This document shows, in pieces, positions 61,285-64,000 of a stretch of 64,000 nucleotides of DNA. The position numbers and the translations under genes are program-made. This stretch comes from Diphasiastrum complanatum (Eukaryota; Streptophyta; Lycopodiopsida; Lycopodiales; Lycopodiaceae), in contig CM055095.1 of NCBI GenBank assembly GCA_029204225.1, positions 31,820,936-31,884,935 of the forward strand. Reading direction: 5' to 3'. Every line of letters begins with the position of its first letter. Positions within the stretch are counted from its first letter, which is position 1. The notes beneath the pieces were generated by a model. That model was not told the origin of the DNA. It searched no databases and saw only the letters and a list, made by a program, of their open reading frames with translations.

Positions 61285-62800
61285 GTAAGACTTTTCTAGA
61301 AAGTGTTTATCATTAGAGGAGTGTTGGAATGATGTCTTTAATGGGAGCTTAGAAAGTAGTCAACTTGCTGAGTGAATATTTGAGTTTGCTACTTTTTCTT
61401 GTGTTTGAGATGTTAGGATATATTAGTCAAGGACACAAGATGGACAAGTTAATGTTTTCTCAGATTTCGAACCTTGAATCGGTTGGAATATGTCCAGTTC
61501 GAACTAGAAAATTTTTAGGTCCTTTTTTAATTCTATTCTAATAAACTATTTTGTTGGAATTTTTTTTTCTTTTGAAAATATGATTCGTTTCAAATATACT
61601 CTCCAATGAATCAATGTCAAAAACCTCTTTTATATTTGATCTACGCTGATACAAAATTTTGATCTGATTGGAATAAAACTTTTATTGAATCAATGTGCAA
61701 AGGGTAGAGCTTTCATAAATTCGATCCTTGTGAATTATCTTAGCATCAGAGGATCATTCTATAAGTATTTGATGGCCTATTATATGGTGTAAGTGGGTTT
61801 CAAATTAGCGCTATTGTATATGTGTGTCTTGCTATAAGGTACCTACTATTGTGTTTCAAACCAATATTGATGAGCTCTTTAATCTTGTTAATTTATCACA
61901 CTGAGTATTGAAGGAAATTATTTGATTTGTAGATTTGAATACTAGGTACCTTGCTATCACTGTCTAGGTACCTAATATTGCATTATGAAATAATTTTGAA
62001 GAGCTCCTCAATCCTCAATCTTCTTAGGTCATAACTTATAAGATGGAGCATTGAAGCCATTGAGCACTCACAATTTGTGATTCAGGAGTGAACAATCAGA
62101 AGACAATGCTCTATCAGCCATTGTCTACATTTTATAGAGGTGTAGTTGAACCTTAAAACTAGCACTTGTTTTTGCTATAATAGAAGGCCAGAATTGAAAC
62201 AAACAAAAAAAGCCTTAAAATGATTTGACGGTTTGAGCTTGATTAGGCCGATTCCTCTTTGATTCAAAATGGGCAAATTGGCCCCTAAAAACCTTGCAGG
62301 ATAGTGAGAAATTTTTCACTTATTGATCGAGACAAAAAGTATGCACATGATGATCACTATAGAGAGTTTGTTGCTAGTCTCCTCTCAATCAACTGCAATA
62401 GAATGAGGCATCCCTCGTAGAGGGTCACACAATTATCCTTTCACCATCCCTAGCCTGATATGTATAGCATGTGGCGTATGCTCATGCTGCTTAGGCAGGT
62501 AGTTTCACAAATAGGTATGATATGCAAGAGTTTTCAATGCTATCTTAATGTAAATTTGGTCAAGAAATGCCAAAATGTATGTAAGATGACACACGATTTG
62601 CCATTGATTTTGTTCCCTTTTTCTCTTTTTCTGTTGGCATTCATTTTTTTCTCAAATATATCTTTTTAGTCATATTTTTGTTTTCATACATTCCAAATAA
62701 TGTATTTCATTTTGTTCACTTTTTGATATTCCATGTTCACCGACTTGAAGTAGTAGGCTATTGGATAAACGCGATTGAATCACACCTTTCGATTTCTGAT

Positions 62801-63138
62801 CTCACACAATCCAAATTTTTGCTACATCACCTCCTTCTAGTTGATTTTCACCACTTACCACAAAGCATAGCTGCACCTGATCTGGTTTTCAGAATGTGGT
62901 TCGGACTGTGATCCAAAACAATGTGGACCGTGTTCCAGAATGCTGATGCGGCGGATCTGCTGCAACTATCTCACACAATCCAAATTTTTGCTACATCACC
63001 TTCTTCTAGTTGATTTTCACGACTTACCACAAAGCATAGTTGCACCTGATCTGGTTTTTAGAATGTGATTCGGATCGTGATCCAAAACAATGTGGACAGT
63101 GTTCTGGAATGCTGATGTGGCGGATCTGTTGCAACTAT
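62801..63138. repeat. 169-bp tandem duplication
   Basis: The unit from CTCACACAATCCAAATTTTT to the GATCTG(C/T)TGCAACTAT block occurs at 62801-62969 and 62970-63138, with roughly a dozen substitutions and no spacer. Confidence 0.9.
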
Positions 63139-63862
63139 GCAATGAGTTCTTTTTTCAAAGAATAGACTATTGCAAATTTCTAGACTTGGAAATTTTCTAA
63201 ATGTAGCCTTTCAATGGCAAAGTAATCTTTCAATGCTGAATTGGCCATGTCAACCACAAAAGGATTCTGCGTGCTCGTTTGTTCATCAGTATTTTCTTCA
63301 CGTGGTCTAACTTGGGCTTGGTTTTGAATCATCTTCTTAACGAATGCTCTATCTTGGGCCAGTTGTGATGTTCATGCAAAACTTCATGCTCCAGCCCAGT
63401 CCTCAGACTCCAACGTATTTTTGGTTTGCACTCTAGCCTTTTATTGTTGTGCCAGCCCTTCGTTTTTGTCCATCGGATCTGAACTCAATTCAAATGCCCA
63501 CTTGGAGTAAAGATATCGTATCTCAGGAGTGCTGACCTGAAACTCTAGTTTCATGCCTTGTTGTGTGCTAAAAAATTTGTTGTCTTTGCTCACTGATCTA
63601 ACGTGGCAAGAATTTCATTTTTAATGTTGCTTTGCTGTGTTGTAAGAGTGAATTAAATTAGATCAAAAGAATGTTGATAGAGAGTGCTAAAGGGGAGTTT
63701 GTGTTGCGCTAATATAGATCCAAGAAACCACAAGCTTGCAGCCACAATCCAATCTTTACTTTTTGCACTTTAAAGACAATAAACACTAAAGACAACCGGT
63801 TCCGTGTTGATGGAGCCCACATTCATCACTATTTATGACATCAAGTCATGTTGGATCTTTCT

Positions 63863-63878
63863 GCTCTGATACCATGTT
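63863..63878 (-). promoter_or_regulatory. primer-binding site (minus strand)
   Basis: GCTCTGATACCATGTT, the complement of the tRNA-iMet PBS, pointing to a minus-strand copia 5' LTR that starts near 63876 and runs off the window. No gag was found to its left. Confidence 0.55.
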
Positions 63879-64000
63879 TTTTTAGGGTGTTAATCCCTCT
63901 ACTAGAGATGATTACTTTCATTTAACATTTGGCTCAAACTATACTTGATGGAGTCGATGGTTTGAGGTTTTGTGGGCGGACTTCTTAAGGTGAAGATTGC

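Larger units (their letters stand above)
61285..64000 (+). other. helicase intron 2 (open at the window edge)
   Basis: No exon encoding the DEAD box (expected ILxLDEADR) was found up to the edge, so the intron exceeds 2.7 kb. ORFs at 62460-62669 and 62678-62911 are hydrophobic and unsupported. Confidence 0.6.

Overview
The window is nuclear DNA of a land plant with a large, repeat-dominated genome. The PLS-type PPR triplets are nearly identical to each other and sit behind OSB-type PDF motifs, in a style I associate with ferns or other non-seed plants. That lineage call is an impression, not a proof. There are no rRNA, organellar or bacterial features. Host-like coding DNA is confined to three places: a broken PDF-motif/PPR gene (4124-5911, minus), the first two exons of a DEAD-box RNA helicase of the RH32/Dbp4 type (56676-61284, plus, running off the right edge), and an unusual locus at 41915-46017.

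The most notable locus is on the minus strand at 46017-43925. I can model it as five exons with GT/AG borders and matching phases. It would encode about 515 residues: a complete histone H3-like domain, including the N-terminal TKQT tail motif and CENH3-like signatures (LLIP, RWT, KDF), then a basic Ser/Pro-rich linker, then a Ulp1/C48 cysteine-protease domain with His, Gln and Cys in register. One extra T in a T8 run breaks the frame inside the histone fold. A decayed second copy of its last exon lies at 43340-43485. A separate unrecognised gene (41915-43259) is convergent with it, and its last two exons look weakly ubiquitin-like. I know of no described histone H3-Ulp1 fusion, so this is the lead candidate for something new.

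The rest is layered mobile DNA. From left to right: Ty3/gypsy gag and RT scraps (1-150, 6969-7680); a fold-back repeat with a 173-bp (AT)n tract (8093-8680); Ty1/copia pol remnants (8820-12580); a SINE candidate and a hairpin island with possible terminal inverted repeats (14620-16340); copia integrase (16941-18066); a chimera with copia gag and LTR but gypsy pol (19877-22060); an unrecognised coding remnant (22098-23245); copia gag fragments and a gypsy chromodomain tail (24503-30266); and a compound (GA)n minisatellite (31440-32515). Next comes a minus-strand copia element (33256-41464) split by a young, complete 5572-bp element (35161-40732) with 647-bp LTRs, a 5-bp target duplication, PBS, PPT and one 1030-codon gag-only ORF. 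To the right are an internally deleted copia element with both LTRs (46411-48530), a retroelement gag remnant (49500-50030), a solo-type LTR (51741-52390) and a CACTA transposase 3' half (52700-54716).

The helicase gene shows how these layers affect host genes. A cluster of nine CGTGGAT motifs lies just upstream of its first exon. Its first intron (57102-61008) holds gypsy RT/RNase H and copia RT fragments. Its second intron, open to the window edge, holds a 169-bp tandem duplication and a retroelement primer-binding site.
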